DNA from: JAYVSZ01 sp043774925 | GTDB lineage: Bacteria > Pseudomonadota > Gammaproteobacteria > Burkholderiales > Methylophilaceae | Reading direction: 5' to 3' | DNA: 64,000 nt | Assembly: GCA_043774925.1 (NCBI GenBank) | Contig: JAYVSZ010000031.1 | Coordinates: forward strand, 94,088 to 158,087 | Shown: positions 18,438 through 27,659 of the stretch, in pieces | Position numbering within the stretch: position 1 is the first letter of the stretch | Layout: each line of letters starts with the position of its first letter | Made by a program: the position numbers and the translations under genes | Notes under the pieces: generated by a model | The model's database searches: none | What the model saw: only the letters and a program-made list of their open reading frames with translations | What the model was told of the DNA's origin: nothing

Positions 18438-19802
18438 TTAATTTCTCGGTGGTCCGCCCCTCAAATCATGCCCATCCGCGCTATAAATCTCCACCTCAAC
18501 AAAATCACCGGGCGTTAAGCCTTCGGCATCTTCCATGTACACCACGCCATCAATCTCTGGCGCATCCGCTTTTGTGCGGCCAATCGCTTCAATATTACCT
18601 TCCGCATCTTGCACAATTTCATCCACCAGCACGGTTTGCATGCTACCAATTTTGGCATGTAGTTTAGCTGCGCTAATACGCTCTTGCACTTCCATAAAGC
18701 GGCTTAGGCGCTCTTGTTTGACTTCTTCCGGCACATGGTCCGGCAGTTCGTTCGCTTTAGCGCCATCTACCGCGGAGTAGGCAAAGCACCCTACTCTATC
18801 CAGTTGCGCCTCCTCGAGGAAATCAAGTAGCATTTTAAAGTCATCTTCCGTCTCGCCCGGGAAGCCCGTGATGAACGTGCTGCGAACCGTAATATCTGGA
18901 CAGATTTCGCGCCAAGCTTTAATACGCGCCAAGTTATTTTCGGCATGGGCTGGGCGTTTCATGGCTTTTAATATTCTAGGGCTGGCGTGTTGAAAAGGCA
19001 CATCCAAGTACGGCAAAATCAAGCCATCTGCCATCAAGGGAATCACTTCATCTACATGCGGATATGGGTAAACATAGTGCAGGCGCGTCCAAACACCTAG
19101 CTCGCTCAAACTTTGGCAAAGCTCAGTCATGCGTGTTTTAACAGGGCGGCCATTCCAAAAACCGCTACGATATTTCACATCCACACCATAAGCCGACGTA
19201 TCTTGCGAAATCACTAGAATCTCGCTCACACCAGCATTCACAAGGTTTTCCGCCTCGTTCAAGACTTCTCCGATATTTCTGCTGACTAAATCGCCGCGCA
19301 TGGATGGAATAATGCAAAAACTGCAACGATGGTTGCAACCTTCTGAAATTTTCAAATAAGCATAATGGCTAGGCGTGAGGCGTATGCCCTGCGGCGGCAC
19401 GAGGTCTATAAACGGCTCGTGCAATTTAGGTAAGTTGGCGTGTACGGCGGTCATCACTTCTTCTAGCGCATGTGGGCCAGTAACAGCCAGCACGCTAGGA
19501 TGCGCGTTGATTACTACATCTTTTTTTGCGCCCAAACAGCCCGTGACAATCACTTTACCGTTTTTGTGCAGTGCTTCGCCAATCGCGTCTAAGCTTTCTT
19601 GCACGGCGCTATCAATAAAGCCGCAGGTGTTCACTACTACTAAATCAGAATCTTCATACGAAGCCGAGATTTCATAGCCTTCGGCGCGCAGTTGCGTGAG
19701 GATGCGCTCGGCATCGGAACCAGCTTTTGGGCAGCCAAGTGAAACGAAACCTACTTTTGGCGCAGAAGATTTAAGAGGAGAAGATATAAGTGCTGAAGCC
19801 AT
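18438..19802 (-). CDS. rimO: Ribosomal protein S12 methylthiotransferase RimO
   Basis: Radical-SAM enzyme adding a methylthio group to an aspartate of ribosomal protein S12. The 454 residues show the N-terminal UPF0004 domain with cluster cysteines ([27 protein letters not shown]), the radical-SAM motif [11 protein letters not shown] (C-x3-C-x2-C) and a C-terminal TRAM domain ending [22 protein letters not shown] separates RimO from the tRNA enzyme MiaB. The ZIP transporter gene ends four bases upstream of its start, so the two may be cotranscribed. Confidence 0.95.
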   Translation of the reverse strand: MASALISSPLKSSAPKVGFVSLGCPKAGSDAERILTQLRAEGYEISASYEDSDLVVVNTCGFIDSAVQESLDAIGEALHKNGKVIVTGCLGAKKDVVINAHPSVLAVTGPHALEEVMTAVHANLPKLHEPFIDLVPPQGIRLTPSHYAYLKISEGCNHRCSFCIIPSMRGDLVSRNIGEVLNEAENLVNAGVSEILVISQDTSAYGVDVKYRSGFWNGRPVKTRMTELCQSLSELGVWTRLHYVYPYPHVDEVIPLMADGLILPYLDVPFQHASPRILKAMKRPAHAENNLARIKAWREICPDITVRSTFITGFPGETEDDFKMLLDFLEEAQLDRVGCFAYSAVDGAKANELPDHVPEEVKQERLSRFMEVQERISAAKLHAKIGSMQTVLVDEIVQDAEGNIEAIGRTKADAPEIDGVVYMEDAEGLTPGDFVEVEIYSADGHDLRGGPPRN

Positions 19803-19806
19803 AAAT

Positions 19807-20730
19807 TTAACCTAAAAAATATTCTGTTAGCGCAATTGAGCCAACGCCCAATGCAATCAATATGAGTTGAGAGATGGTGGCGCGCAGCTCGGTGCGTTTG
19901 TGCAAACTTGGAATTAAATCCGCCACCGAAACATAGAGCAAGCTTGCCGCAGCCAAGCCCAAAATATTTGGCACAATGCTTTGCACGTGCTGCAATGCAA
20001 AGTAAGCAAACATGCCGCCAACAGCGGTGGCGAGCGTGGAAACTAGATTAAAAATGAGCGCTTGTTTTTTGCTATAACCTGAGTGCAAAAGAATGAGAAA
20101 ATCGCCCACTTCTTGCGGAATTTCGTGCGCGATAATCGCCATAGAGGTGACGATGCCGACTTTGATATCCACCATGAACGCGGATGCTATTAATATGCCA
20201 TCAACAAAGTTATGAAAAGTGTCGCCCACCATAATCATCATGCCGCTTCTGCCGTGGTCATGGTCATGGTCATGGTCGTGATTGTGTGCATGTGCAAGCT
20301 TTGCCGTGATGGCAGCTTGCTTTTTAGTCACGGGTTTGAATTTTGTAACGGTATTGCCAAAAACTGGCTGCGCTGGCGCTTCTTCTTGATTATCTGGGCA
20401 ATCATCGTCGTCGTGTGGCGCGTGCACCTCACAATGATCGCCATGACAATGCCGCCAAATCACCAGTTTTTCTAGCGCAAAAAACAACAAAATGCCAAAA
20501 AGCACGGTCGAAGTCATCCCGCGCGGGTCGTTACCCGCTTTAATCGCTTCTGGCAGAATTTCGAGGAAAACCGCGCCAAGCATCGCGCCAATCGCGTAGC
20601 TAATGAGCATGGGAATGCGCACTTTACTGACGTTAAGCGCTACTAGCGCCGCGCCGAGTACGCTAAGCGTGCCGCCGAGCAGGCTGGAAAGCAAAATCCA
20701 AGTGAGCACGGAAAAATTGGGAATAGTCAT
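19807..20730 (-). CDS. ZIP-family divalent metal transporter
   Basis: Inner-membrane Zn/Fe-type (ZIP) transporter of 307 residues with about eight membrane segments. Two His/Asp-rich cytoplasmic stretches are visible: [19 protein letters not shown] (near 95) and [14 protein letters not shown] (near 148), likely metal-binding. The core ZIP motifs are present as [17 protein letters not shown] (TM4) and [20 protein letters not shown] (TM5), which contain the His/Glu/Asn metal ligands. Direction and metal cannot be told from sequence; ZIP proteins usually import zinc. It lies just upstream of rimO. Confidence 0.9.
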   Translation of the reverse strand: MTIPNFSVLTWILLSSLLGGTLSVLGAALVALNVSKVRIPMLISYAIGAMLGAVFLEILPEAIKAGNDPRGMTSTVLFGILLFFALEKLVIWRHCHGDHCEVHAPHDDDDCPDNQEEAPAQPVFGNTVTKFKPVTKKQAAITAKLAHAHNHDHDHDHDHGRSGMMIMVGDTFHNFVDGILIASAFMVDIKVGIVTSMAIIAHEIPQEVGDFLILLHSGYSKKQALIFNLVSTLATAVGGMFAYFALQHVQSIVPNILGLAAASLLYVSVADLIPSLHKRTELRATISQLILIALGVGSIALTEYFLG

Positions 20731-20794
20731 TGAAATTTAGAAAAATTGAATTTGAATAGCATTATACCTTACAGTCCACACGGCGCGTCTCGCC

Positions 20795-20877
20795 GTCATT
20801 CTGAGCGTAGCGAAGAATCCAGTTGCTATGCTTCATTTTTATTAAAATACTGGATTCTTCGCTGCGCTCAGAATGAC
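20795..20877. repeat. CTGGATTCTTCGC inverted-repeat element, copy 2 (well preserved)
   Basis: Two 29-bp arms (20795-20823 and 20849-20877), starting GTCATTCTGAGCG and ending CGCTCAGAATGAC, are complementary except for one position that would be a G-U pair in RNA. The AT-rich centre is 25 bp. It lies between pgeF and the ZIP gene, both on the minus strand, and may act as a transcription terminator for pgeF. A degenerate copy lies at 17776-17863. Confidence 0.8.
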
Positions 20878-20907
20878 AGCTGTGATTTTATTGACACCTA
20901 GCCAACT

Positions 20908-21633
20908 TTATTCAAGCCAAATAAAAGTTGCCATACGCCCCGTGTCGCCATCGCGTCGGAACGAAAAAAATTGGTCTTTTTCGGCAAATGTACAGCTTCC
21001 GCCGCCATAAACTTGTGTTACGCCCAAGGCATGCAGGCGCTGCGTAGCAATTTGATATAAATCGCCTAAGTATTTGTCGCCACTTTGCACAAAAGCAGCT
21101 TCTGCTTGCGCATCATTTGCCATAAACTGCGCGCGCACTTCTGCGCCTACCTCAAATGCTTGCGGGCCGATTGCTGGACCCAGCCAGGCCATGATCTGTG
21201 TACCATCAATTTGCATCGCGGCAACTGCTGCTTCAATCACGCCATCGCACAAGCTGCGCCAACCCGCATGCACGGCTGCAACCCGCGTGCCTGCTTGATC
21301 GCAGAGCAATACTGGTAAGCAATCTGCTGTCATGGTCACACAAACCACATTTCTGCGCGTAGTGAAGCTGGCATCTGCACTTTCTATACAAGCGCTTAAA
21401 GCCGCGTCAATCACACGCGTGCCGTGCACTTGATTGAGCCAAACGGGTTCGCTTGGCAAAAACCGATTCAACAACTGGCGATTTTGTGCGACGTGTAGTG
21501 GATTATCTTTAACGTGCGCGCCGAGATTAAGCGAATCGTACGGGGCAAGACTGACACCCCCTTCACGCGTGGTTTGTAGCGCCCTAACATTTGCAGGCGC
21601 TGGCCAATCGGGAATAATAAAGATTTTATTCAT
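20908..21633 (-). CDS. pgeF: PgeF/YfiH-family peptidoglycan-editing factor (multicopper-like, purine nucleoside phosphorylase activity)
   Basis: Member of the DUF152/YfiH family. The 241 residues contain the family motifs VWLNQVHGTRVIDA, MTADCLPVLLCDQ, AAVHAGWRSLCDGVIEA and WLGPAIGPQAFEVG, with the Cys and His residues of the zinc/copper site. Family members have been reported to act as purine nucleoside phosphorylase/adenosine deaminase and to affect peptidoglycan peptide composition. The start overlaps the rluD stop by eight bases; rluD-yfiH is a common proteobacterial pair. Confidence 0.92.
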   Translation of the reverse strand: MNKIFIIPDWPAPANVRALQTTREGGVSLAPYDSLNLGAHVKDNPLHVAQNRQLLNRFLPSEPVWLNQVHGTRVIDAALSACIESADASFTTRRNVVCVTMTADCLPVLLCDQAGTRVAAVHAGWRSLCDGVIEAAVAAMQIDGTQIMAWLGPAIGPQAFEVGAEVRAQFMANDAQAEAAFVQSGDKYLGDLYQIATQRLHALGVTQVYGGGSCTFAEKDQFFSFRRDGDTGRMATFIWLE

Positions 21634-22720
21634 CCTCTAGCCCATCGTCGTCAAAATCATCATCATCCCAATCGTCGTCGCCCGTATAAAGCCCATCTTC
21701 ATCCGTACCAAAGTCAAACGGTTCAACGTCTTCCTTCACGTCTTCGTGGCGCATGGCCTCCAACAAGGCTTTCATGTCATCGGCCAATTCAATTTGCCAC
21801 TCCATCGGCGCATTGGTTTCAGGATGAATGAGGCCTAATTTAATCGCGTGCAAGGCTTGGCGACTAAAGCCCTCTACCGCATCGCGCAGGGTTTGCGACA
21901 TGAGCTTATGCGGAATAATGTTGCCAATGCCATACAGCGTATCGCCCACCAAAGGCAATTTTATGTGCTGCATGTGCACGCGAATTTGGTGCGTGCGACC
22001 CGTTTCTAAATTGCAACGCACATAAGTATTGGTGCCAAAGCGCTCTAATACCTCGTAGTGCGTAATAGCGGGCTTGGCCACATTTGAGTTTTTGTTGCGC
22101 GCAACCGCCATTTTTTTGCGATTGTGCGCATTACGGCCAATCGGCTCGTTTACCGTGCCGTTGCGCCACAAAATGCCCCAAGTAATGGCGCGATACTCGC
22201 GCTTTACTGTGCGCGCTTGCAGTTGGCGCACCAAGCTGGTTTGTGCTTCTAGTGTTTTTGCCACCACCAGCAAGCCGCTGGTGTCTTTATCTAATCTGTG
22301 AACGATGCCGCAACGCGGAATATCTGCCAACGCTGGCAGATAAAATAGCAGCGCATTCAGCAGTGTGCCGCTCCAATTGCCCGCCGCAGGGTGCACTACC
22401 AAGCCCGCAGGTTTGTTGATGACCAGCAGCGTATCGTCCTCAAAAATAATATCCAGCGGAATATTTTCTGGCTTAAATGCGTTTTCTTGCAAATTCTCAG
22501 GCATTTGAATAGACACATTTTCACCGCCCCAAATTTTGGTTTTGGCGGTACACGCAACAGCATTCAGTCTGACCAAATCGTCCTTAATCCAAGCCTGCAA
22601 GCGGCTGCGCGAGTGTTCTGGCAACATTTGTTGCAAGGCCACATCCAAGCGCTGCCCACCTAAATTAGCAGGAATCGTTAATTGAATTGCATCTTTATCT
22701 GTCATTTTTTCTAACTGCAT
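21626..22720 (-). CDS. rluD: 23S rRNA pseudouridine synthase RluD, with long acidic tail
   Basis: Forms pseudouridines in helix 69 of 23S rRNA. It has an N-terminal S4-like domain (QRLDVALQQMLPEHSRSRLQ), the catalytic motif GIVHRLDKDTSGLLVVAK (catalytic Asp) and the C-terminal RNA-binding region HQIRVHMQHIKLPLVGDTLYG. The 364 residues exceed the family norm of about 320-330 because of a very acidic tail: the last 35 residues are mostly D and E. The start is at 22720, or possibly at a Met five codons later (22705). It is divergent from bamD. Confidence 0.93.
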   Translation of the reverse strand: MQLEKMTDKDAIQLTIPANLGGQRLDVALQQMLPEHSRSRLQAWIKDDLVRLNAVACTAKTKIWGGENVSIQMPENLQENAFKPENIPLDIIFEDDTLLVINKPAGLVVHPAAGNWSGTLLNALLFYLPALADIPRCGIVHRLDKDTSGLLVVAKTLEAQTSLVRQLQARTVKREYRAITWGILWRNGTVNEPIGRNAHNRKKMAVARNKNSNVAKPAITHYEVLERFGTNTYVRCNLETGRTHQIRVHMQHIKLPLVGDTLYGIGNIIPHKLMSQTLRDAVEGFSRQALHAIKLGLIHPETNAPMEWQIELADDMKALLEAMRHEDVKEDVEPFDFGTDEDGLYTGDDDWDDDDFDDDGLEDE

Positions 22721-22766
22721 CAGTTATAATGCTTTGTATATATTGTCATTATTATTAGGCTTGCCC

Positions 22767-23594
22767 GTGAACCGTATTTTACCGCTTATTCAATCTTTAT
22801 TTTTGGCTTTATTTTTAGGGCTTACGCTTAACGGCTGCGCGATTTTCGGCTCACCAAGCGAGATAGATGAAACCAAAGGCTGGCAAGCCGATAAAATCTA
22901 TCAGGCTGGCGCATCCAGCATGATAGATAAAGATTACGATAAAGCGATAAAGTATTTTCAAGTGCTAGAGTCGCGCTTTCCGCACGGAAAATACGCCACG
23001 CAAGCGCAATTAGAGATGATGTACGCGCAATATAAAAAGCAAGATCCTGTCTCCACCACCGCCGCGGCGGATCGTTTCATCAAGCTGCATCCAGACCATC
23101 CCAATGTAGATTATGCCTATTATATGAAGGGCTTAGCGACGTTTAGCGAGCGCGGCGTGATAGAAAAATACACGGGGCAAGAAATTAGTGATCGCGATCC
23201 AAAAGCGCTTAGACAATCGTTTGCCGCATTAAAAGAGCTGACAGAGCGCTATCCAAAAAGCCGTTATGCCAAAGATGCCACACAGCGCATGGTGTACTTA
23301 GTGAACGCGCTGGCGCAACACGAAATATTTGTGGCGCGCTATTACATGAACCGCACTGCCTTTTTGGCCGCGCTTAATCGCGCAAAATACGTGTTGGAAT
23401 TCTACCCAAGCTCCACCTCGGTAGAGGAAGCGCTGGTGATTTCTGTGAGCGCTTACGACAATATGGGCATGGAAGATTTGAAAAATGACAACCTGCGCGT
23501 GCTTAAAACTAATTACCCGCAAAACCCAATGGTGCTTGGCAAAGTAAGCGAAGATGAAAAAGTGTGGTGGAAGTTTTGGGAAAGCTTGTATTAA
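22767..23594 (+). CDS. bamD: Outer-membrane assembly lipoprotein BamD
   Basis: Essential lipoprotein of the BAM beta-barrel assembly machine. With the GTG at 22767 the protein is 275 residues and opens with a lipoprotein signal ending LTLNGCAIFG (lipidated Cys near 24). Five TPR-like repeats follow; typical BamD sequences include YQAGASSMIDKDYDKAIKYF, LESRFPHGKYATQAQLEMMY and YYMKGLATFSERG. The frame is open back to a TTG at 22734, but GTG gives the standard signal peptide. It is divergent from rluD, another common proteobacterial arrangement. Confidence 0.93.
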   Translation: MNRILPLIQSLFLALFLGLTLNGCAIFGSPSEIDETKGWQADKIYQAGASSMIDKDYDKAIKYFQVLESRFPHGKYATQAQLEMMYAQYKKQDPVSTTAAADRFIKLHPDHPNVDYAYYMKGLATFSERGVIEKYTGQEISDRDPKALRQSFAALKELTERYPKSRYAKDATQRMVYLVNALAQHEIFVARYYMNRTAFLAALNRAKYVLEFYPSSTSVEEALVISVSAYDNMGMEDLKNDNLRVLKTNYPQNPMVLGKVSEDEKVWWKFWESLY

Positions 23595-23741
23595 CACCAA
23601 AATTGATATGGTTGTGATTTAATTTTAGGATGCACCAATAAAAACCAACACTATGTTTTTATTGATAAAAATAAACTACTTTTTAAACAAACAGGCATAT
23701 TTGACGCAAAACTCTGCATCAAATAGGATGCCTATTTTACG

Positions 23742-24366
23742 TTGGGCATAAAAATAACTTAGGAGAAAAAATGAAAGTTTTATCGTTGTTGGTTTTGGCT
23801 GTGTTCGTCCTTTCAGCTTGCGCTCCGAAATCAGAAGTGGATGAAGCAAACAAAAAAATCGCTGAACTTCAAGCTCAAACTGCTGCGGCACAAGCCGAAA
23901 CTGAAAAAATAAAAGCACAAGCTGCCGCTGCTGAAACAGAGGCAGAAAAAGTAAAAGCTGAAGCCGAGGTCGCAAAAAGCGAAAACCAAAACCTTGAAGC
24001 TCAGAACTCCGAGTTACAAGCTAAAGTCGATGAAAAACCGCCAATTCCAGTTTCCGTTACATTTCGCCCGTCACTAATGGGCAAAGGCATTGTTGCTGTA
24101 TTTAGCACCACCGTCAAAGCACCTGTTGCTACTATTGTTCAGGTTCATAGTGCGTCACTTGGCACCACTAAGCAATTTGAACTGCACTTGGAATCAAGTC
24201 ACGCAACTGAACTTGGTCATTTGGAAGGTGCGTTTTTAGAAAGTGGTGACACTATAACCATTGAAAATCAAAACTATTCATCATCTACCGTTACCGTAAA
24301 TAATTAGCGTATGCCCAACCCATCCATCAAGCGGGACGCGCTAAAGCGCGCCCCTTATGTCAAACG
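23742..24366 (+). mobile_element. Integron-type gene cassette (single, with attC) carrying a lipoprotein gene
   Basis: The left boundary is the core site GTTGGGC at 23741-23747 and the right end is an attC whose first core, GCCCAAC (24313-24319), is its exact reverse complement. That pairing is expected when a circular cassette re-forms its attC. The attC ends at the core GTTAGCC (24366-24372). IntI-type cleavage between G and T would release 23742-24366, 625 bp, with one gene oriented toward the attC as is usual. No integrase gene or further cassette array is visible in the window. Confidence 0.65.
23771..24307 (+). CDS. Coiled-coil lipoprotein (cassette-borne)
   Basis: A 178-residue lipoprotein: signal with lipobox LSAC (Cys near 17), then an Ala/Glu/Lys/Gln-rich coiled coil of about 65 residues (KKIAELQAQTAAAQAETEK and similar heptads), a Pro linker (EKPPIPVSV) and a C-terminal beta-rich domain from about 95 (SVTFRPSLMGKGIVAVF; LHLESSHATELG; SGDTITIENQNYSSSTV). 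I do not recognise the C-terminal domain. The ATG follows TTAGGAGAAAAA. It lies just inside a cassette boundary and is followed six bases later by an attC. Function unknown; attachment to the outer or inner membrane is inferred. Confidence 0.75.
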   Translation: MKVLSLLVLAVFVLSACAPKSEVDEANKKIAELQAQTAAAQAETEKIKAQAAAAETEAEKVKAEAEVAKSENQNLEAQNSELQAKVDEKPPIPVSVTFRPSLMGKGIVAVFSTTVKAPVATIVQVHSASLGTTKQFELHLESSHATELGHLEGAFLESGDTITIENQNYSSSTVTVNN

Positions 24367-24372
24367 TTAGCC
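24313..24372 (+). other. attC recombination site (59-base element)
   Basis: Sixty bases from GCCCAAC (R'') to GTTAGCC (R'). The centre folds as GGG-a-CGCGC / GCGCG-c-CCC around TAAA, and the flanks TCAAGCGGGACGCG and CGCCCCTTATGTCAAAC closely resemble many chromosomal-integron attC sites as I remember them. R' fits GTTRRRY except for its sixth base. The good stem, the core pair and the position directly after a stop codon all support the call. Confidence 0.75.
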
Positions 24373-24380
24373 ACTTCACT

Positions 24381-24629
24381 ATGACCAACCCTATTGAAAG
24401 TCGCAGAACGTTACAACAACTTCATGAGGCTTCTTATGCTCTAGAAGAAAGAGCCAGTATTACCAAAAAAATGGAGCGGGCTCGGGAAGGCCGTTTTATA
24501 CCGCTTGGAGCTGTGGGAGATAAAGCCACTCCAGACGAATACTTTGCTGATGAACACGATTCTTTCCGAGAGAAAGCGCGTGATGCATATTTTTCGGTTC
24601 AGGACGTGGAGCTGAGAAAGCAAGCGTAG
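24381..24629 (+). CDS. Hypothetical protein, 82 residues, directly after attC
   Basis: A small helical, charged protein (MTNPIESRRTLQQLHEASYA...; ends VQDVELRKQA). An upstream ATG at 24357 lies within the attC, so the ATG at 24381, just after the R' core, is the likelier start, as expected for a cassette gene. No matching downstream attC (expected to begin GGCTAAC) was found, so it may be the remnant of a second cassette or native sequence. No family recognised. Confidence 0.5.
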   Translation: MTNPIESRRTLQQLHEASYALEERASITKKMERAREGRFIPLGAVGDKATPDEYFADEHDSFREKARDAYFSVQDVELRKQA

Positions 24630-24702
24630 CCTCGATGAAATGTAATGAAATCGAGGGATTAACAGTAAACCTTGATTCCGCTTTGCTGCATCAAGGCTAC
24701 CA
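24626..24702. repeat. Composite stem-loop repeat (GTAGCC...GGCTAC)
   Basis: Outer arms GTAGCC and GGCTAC enclose two hairpins, CCTCGAT/ATCGAGG and CCTTGAT/ATCAAGG. The arrangement and wording resemble the GTAGCCTGGATGAAGCGCAGC-type repeats common in betaproteobacterial genomes. It follows the stop of the small gene at 24629 immediately and could act as a terminator. Confidence 0.65.
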
Positions 24703-24711
24703 GAACTCGTA

Positions 24712-24740
24712 GGGCGGATTAGCTTGGCGTAATCCGCCGA
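24712..24740. repeat. GGCGGATTA hairpin repeat
   Basis: GGCGGATTA and TAATCCGCC form a nine-base stem around GCTTGGCG. This GTAGGGCGGATTAGC...GTAATCCGCC form is a frequent proteobacterial intergenic repeat. It follows the composite repeat at 24626-24702 and precedes the ATATCCATG hairpin near 24813. Confidence 0.6.
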
Positions 24741-24802
24741 ATGTGTGTAATACAAAACCCTAAAAAATTTCCTTCGGCGCAATACACTTCGTTATTGACG
24801 CC

Positions 24803-24831
24803 CTACAACCCGCATGGATATTGGCTCGCAG
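24803..24831 (-). repeat. ATATCCATG hairpin, intergenic copy before der 3' end
   Basis: Minus strand: CTGCGAGCC - AATATCCATGC - GGGTTGTAG, a stem with G-U pairs and one mismatch; core 24813-24826. It lies 12 bases beyond the der stop codon, in terminator position for der. Confidence 0.85.
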
Positions 24832-24843
24832 CGCATCGCTTAT

Positions 24844-26277
24844 TTAACGTTTTTTATCGTCTACGTCTTTTTTGGCTTTTAGCTCTGCACGGTGTGCGGT
24901 TTTACGGCGGCGCATGCTGACAATACCTTCACCCGCTTTACGCTTGCCTTCTGGCTCGGCAAATGGGTTTTCGCCTTGTTTAAATTGCACGCGTAGCGGC
25001 GTGCCAACCAATTGAAATGTTTTGCGGAATACGCCTTCTAAAAAGCGTTTATAACTATCTTTTACGCCATTTACATGGCTGCCATGCACCACCACAATTG
25101 GCGGGTTTAAGCCACCTTGGTGCGCATAACGCAATTTGGGGCGAATGCCTTTGCTAATCGGCGGCTGATGTTGCGCCACCGCATCAATCAACACTCTTGT
25201 GAGCTGTGGCGTAGCTAAATCGGCAAAAGCGGCTTTAAATGCGCCATCCACAGAATCAAATAATTCTGGAAGCCCTTTTTTGCGCAAGGCCGAAATGTAG
25301 TGGAATTTTGCAAAATCTAAAAACATCAGTTTGCGGTCAATTTCTTTTTTAATCCACTCGCGCTCGTCGTCTTTTAAGCCGTCCCATTTATTCACCGCCA
25401 CCACCAGCGCACGTCCAGCATCCAATATATAAGCGGCTACGTGGGCATCTTGCTCGGTTATGCCTTCTTGCGCATCCACTACCAAAATCGCCACATTGGC
25501 GTCTTCAATCGCCTGCATGGTTTTAACCACAGAGAATTTTTCAATCGATTCGAACACGCGGCCACGCTTGCGCACGCCTGCGGTATCAATAATCGTGTAA
25601 GTTTTACCGTTTTTTTCTAAATCCACGTAAATGGAATCGCGCGTAGTGCCAGGCTCGTCGAACGCAATCATACGTTCCTCACCCAACAGCGCATTGACCA
25701 GCGTGGATTTGCCGACATTGGGGCGGCCGACAATGGCGATTTTAGGCACGCGGTCGCCGCGCGCTTGTTCAACTGGCTCATCCGCGGGAAAATTCTCTAA
25801 AGCGAGCTCGATTAAATCTTTAACGCCTTCGCCATGCGCAGAGGAAACAGAGAGCGGATCGCCCAAGCCAAGCTCGTAAAAATCTGCGCTAACAACGGCT
25901 TTTTGCATGCCTTCGGTTTTATTCACCGCCAGCAACACGGGGCGTTGCGATTTGCGCAAAATATCGGCGATAATATGCTCTTGTGGCGTCATGCCAGCGC
26001 GACCATCCACCAAAAAAATCACTAAATCGGCTTCGTCAATCGCCAGCAATGTTTGCTTGGCCATTTCTTGCATAATGCCACTTTCGGCGCGCGGCTCAAA
26101 ACCGCCAGTATCCACCACCAAATACGGCTGACTGGCGCCCATGCCGCGGCCATAGTGGCGATCGCGCGTGAGGCCAGGCAAATCGGCCACAAGCGCATCG
26201 CGGCTGCGTGTAAGACGATTAAAAAGGGTGGATTTGCCGACGTTTGGTCGGCCGACTAAAACAATGGTAGGTAACAT
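24844..26277 (-). CDS. der: Ribosome biogenesis GTPase Der (EngA)
   Basis: Essential double-GTPase acting in 50S subunit maturation. The 477 residues carry two complete G domains: P-loops [14 protein letters not shown] (near 8) and [15 protein letters not shown] (near 185), G3 motifs DTGGF and DTAGV, and G4 motifs NKTE and NKWD. A C-terminal KH-like domain follows, with the usual [19 protein letters not shown] and a basic tail. It follows bamB by two bases. Confidence 0.96.
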   Translation of the reverse strand: MLPTIVLVGRPNVGKSTLFNRLTRSRDALVADLPGLTRDRHYGRGMGASQPYLVVDTGGFEPRAESGIMQEMAKQTLLAIDEADLVIFLVDGRAGMTPQEHIIADILRKSQRPVLLAVNKTEGMQKAVVSADFYELGLGDPLSVSSAHGEGVKDLIELALENFPADEPVEQARGDRVPKIAIVGRPNVGKSTLVNALLGEERMIAFDEPGTTRDSIYVDLEKNGKTYTIIDTAGVRKRGRVFESIEKFSVVKTMQAIEDANVAILVVDAQEGITEQDAHVAAYILDAGRALVVAVNKWDGLKDDEREWIKKEIDRKLMFLDFAKFHYISALRKKGLPELFDSVDGAFKAAFADLATPQLTRVLIDAVAQHQPPISKGIRPKLRYAHQGGLNPPIVVVHGSHVNGVKDSYKRFLEGVFRKTFQLVGTPLRVQFKQGENPFAEPEGKRKAGEGIVSMRRRKTAHRAELKAKKDVDDKKR

Positions 26278-26279
26278 AG

Positions 26280-27629
26280 TTATTGAGGCTCTTGGCTTGG
26301 TAGCCGGATGCCAGGGCCGCTATCTGTTGGCGCATTTGGAAGCAAAATTGAATCGTTCTTTTGGAACATAATACTGCGCTCTGCATTTGGCTCTGCGGCA
26401 GGTTCTGGCGCGGGTTCGCTACGTTTTGCAGGCGCTGTGCTGGATGTGGTGCCGTTTTCCGCAAGGGAGATTGCATATAAGCCGCCGCCGCGTGTGGCGA
26501 CGATGACTTGCGATGATGCGTTGCCTGCAATCAGCGACATCACAGGGTCGCTATCGACTTTGATGCGGCTAGCAAAACTGCCATCTTCACGACTTAAAAA
26601 GTGTACATACCCTTCTAAATCGCCCACGGCAATCACGCTGCCCATGGGCAATGGTGCGCTTAGACGGCGATTGAGCAGCGCAGGCTGGCGCCAAAAAGTT
26701 TTACTGGTGGAATAATCGAGTGCGTAAACCGAGCCTAATGTATGTGAAACGTAAAGTCTGCCGTCTTCGACGCTGATACCGGAATAGCTGGAAATATCGC
26801 GGTTCCAAATCACTTTGCCGTTGTTGCGATCCACCGCTGCAACGCGGCCTTGATACGCTACCGCGTACACCACAGGGCCGTCTACGACTGGCAAGCTGGT
26901 AATATCGGCAATACGTTCGATTTCCGTCACGCCTTTCGGCTGCGCCACTGTGGCCTCCCACAGCAATTTGCCGTTATCGGCGCGAATAGCCACCATTTTA
27001 CCGCCTGCAAAACCCGCATAAACTGCGCCGCCATCCACAATCAACCCTGCGCTGCTGCGCAAACTTAAAGCAGGGCTTGCGCGCTCGTATACCCATTTGC
27101 GTGCGCCATCTGCAGCGTCAATGCCAAAAATATGGTTATCGCCAGCACGCGCGATGACGTTACCATCGAAATAGCGCGGCGCGCTCAATACCTCACTAGA
27201 AACTTTAGATTTCCACAATTGTTTGCCATTCAAATCGAAGGCAATCACATGGCCTTTGCTAGTGCCCACCATCACAATACCGCCACCAACGCCAACGCCA
27301 CCGCTAATCGGCTCACCTGCGCTCACACGCCATAACTGCTTGCCGGTGCTAGCTTCCAGCTTAAGCAGCTCACCAGCGGCATTGGCGGCATACACTGCAC
27401 TGCCATCCAACACTGGCGTGTAATCGTAGCGATTAGTCGCGCCAATTTGGCTAGACCAATCCACTTTTGCAGTATGCGTTTGCTTGATTTCTTCCAAGAC
27501 AGCGGGCGGATTAGGCGGCTCTTTGCCCATCACTTTATCTTTAAGATCCGAGGTCAGCTCTGTCACCGTGCTGCAGCCAGCTAAAAACAACAGGCTAGCA
27601 AGAAGTGATGTGCGTAAAAGTTTATTCAT
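26280..27629 (-). CDS. bamB: Outer-membrane assembly lipoprotein BamB
   Basis: PQQ-repeat beta-propeller lipoprotein of the BAM complex. The 449 residues open with [20 protein letters not shown] (lipobox LAGC, Cys near 19) and then show repeated blades such as [37 protein letters not shown] and [11 protein letters not shown] Pro/Ala/Glu-rich extension of about 50 residues follows the propeller, making it longer than E. coli BamB (about 390). Located between yfgM and der, the standard yfgL-engA neighbourhood. Confidence 0.94.
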   Translation of the reverse strand: MNKLLRTSLLASLLFLAGCSTVTELTSDLKDKVMGKEPPNPPAVLEEIKQTHTAKVDWSSQIGATNRYDYTPVLDGSAVYAANAAGELLKLEASTGKQLWRVSAGEPISGGVGVGGGIVMVGTSKGHVIAFDLNGKQLWKSKVSSEVLSAPRYFDGNVIARAGDNHIFGIDAADGARKWVYERASPALSLRSSAGLIVDGGAVYAGFAGGKMVAIRADNGKLLWEATVAQPKGVTEIERIADITSLPVVDGPVVYAVAYQGRVAAVDRNNGKVIWNRDISSYSGISVEDGRLYVSHTLGSVYALDYSTSKTFWRQPALLNRRLSAPLPMGSVIAVGDLEGYVHFLSREDGSFASRIKVDSDPVMSLIAGNASSQVIVATRGGGLYAISLAENGTTSSTAPAKRSEPAPEPAAEPNAERSIMFQKNDSILLPNAPTDSGPGIRLPSQEPQ

Positions 27630-27659
27630 AAAATACTTAAAAAAATACTTAAAGATTGC

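Noticed and set aside
20240..20300. GTCATG tandem repeat within the ZIP transporter gene, considered as a possible repeat array
   Set aside because: It is the coding sequence of the His-Asp rich metal-binding loop, not a separate repeat or CRISPR.
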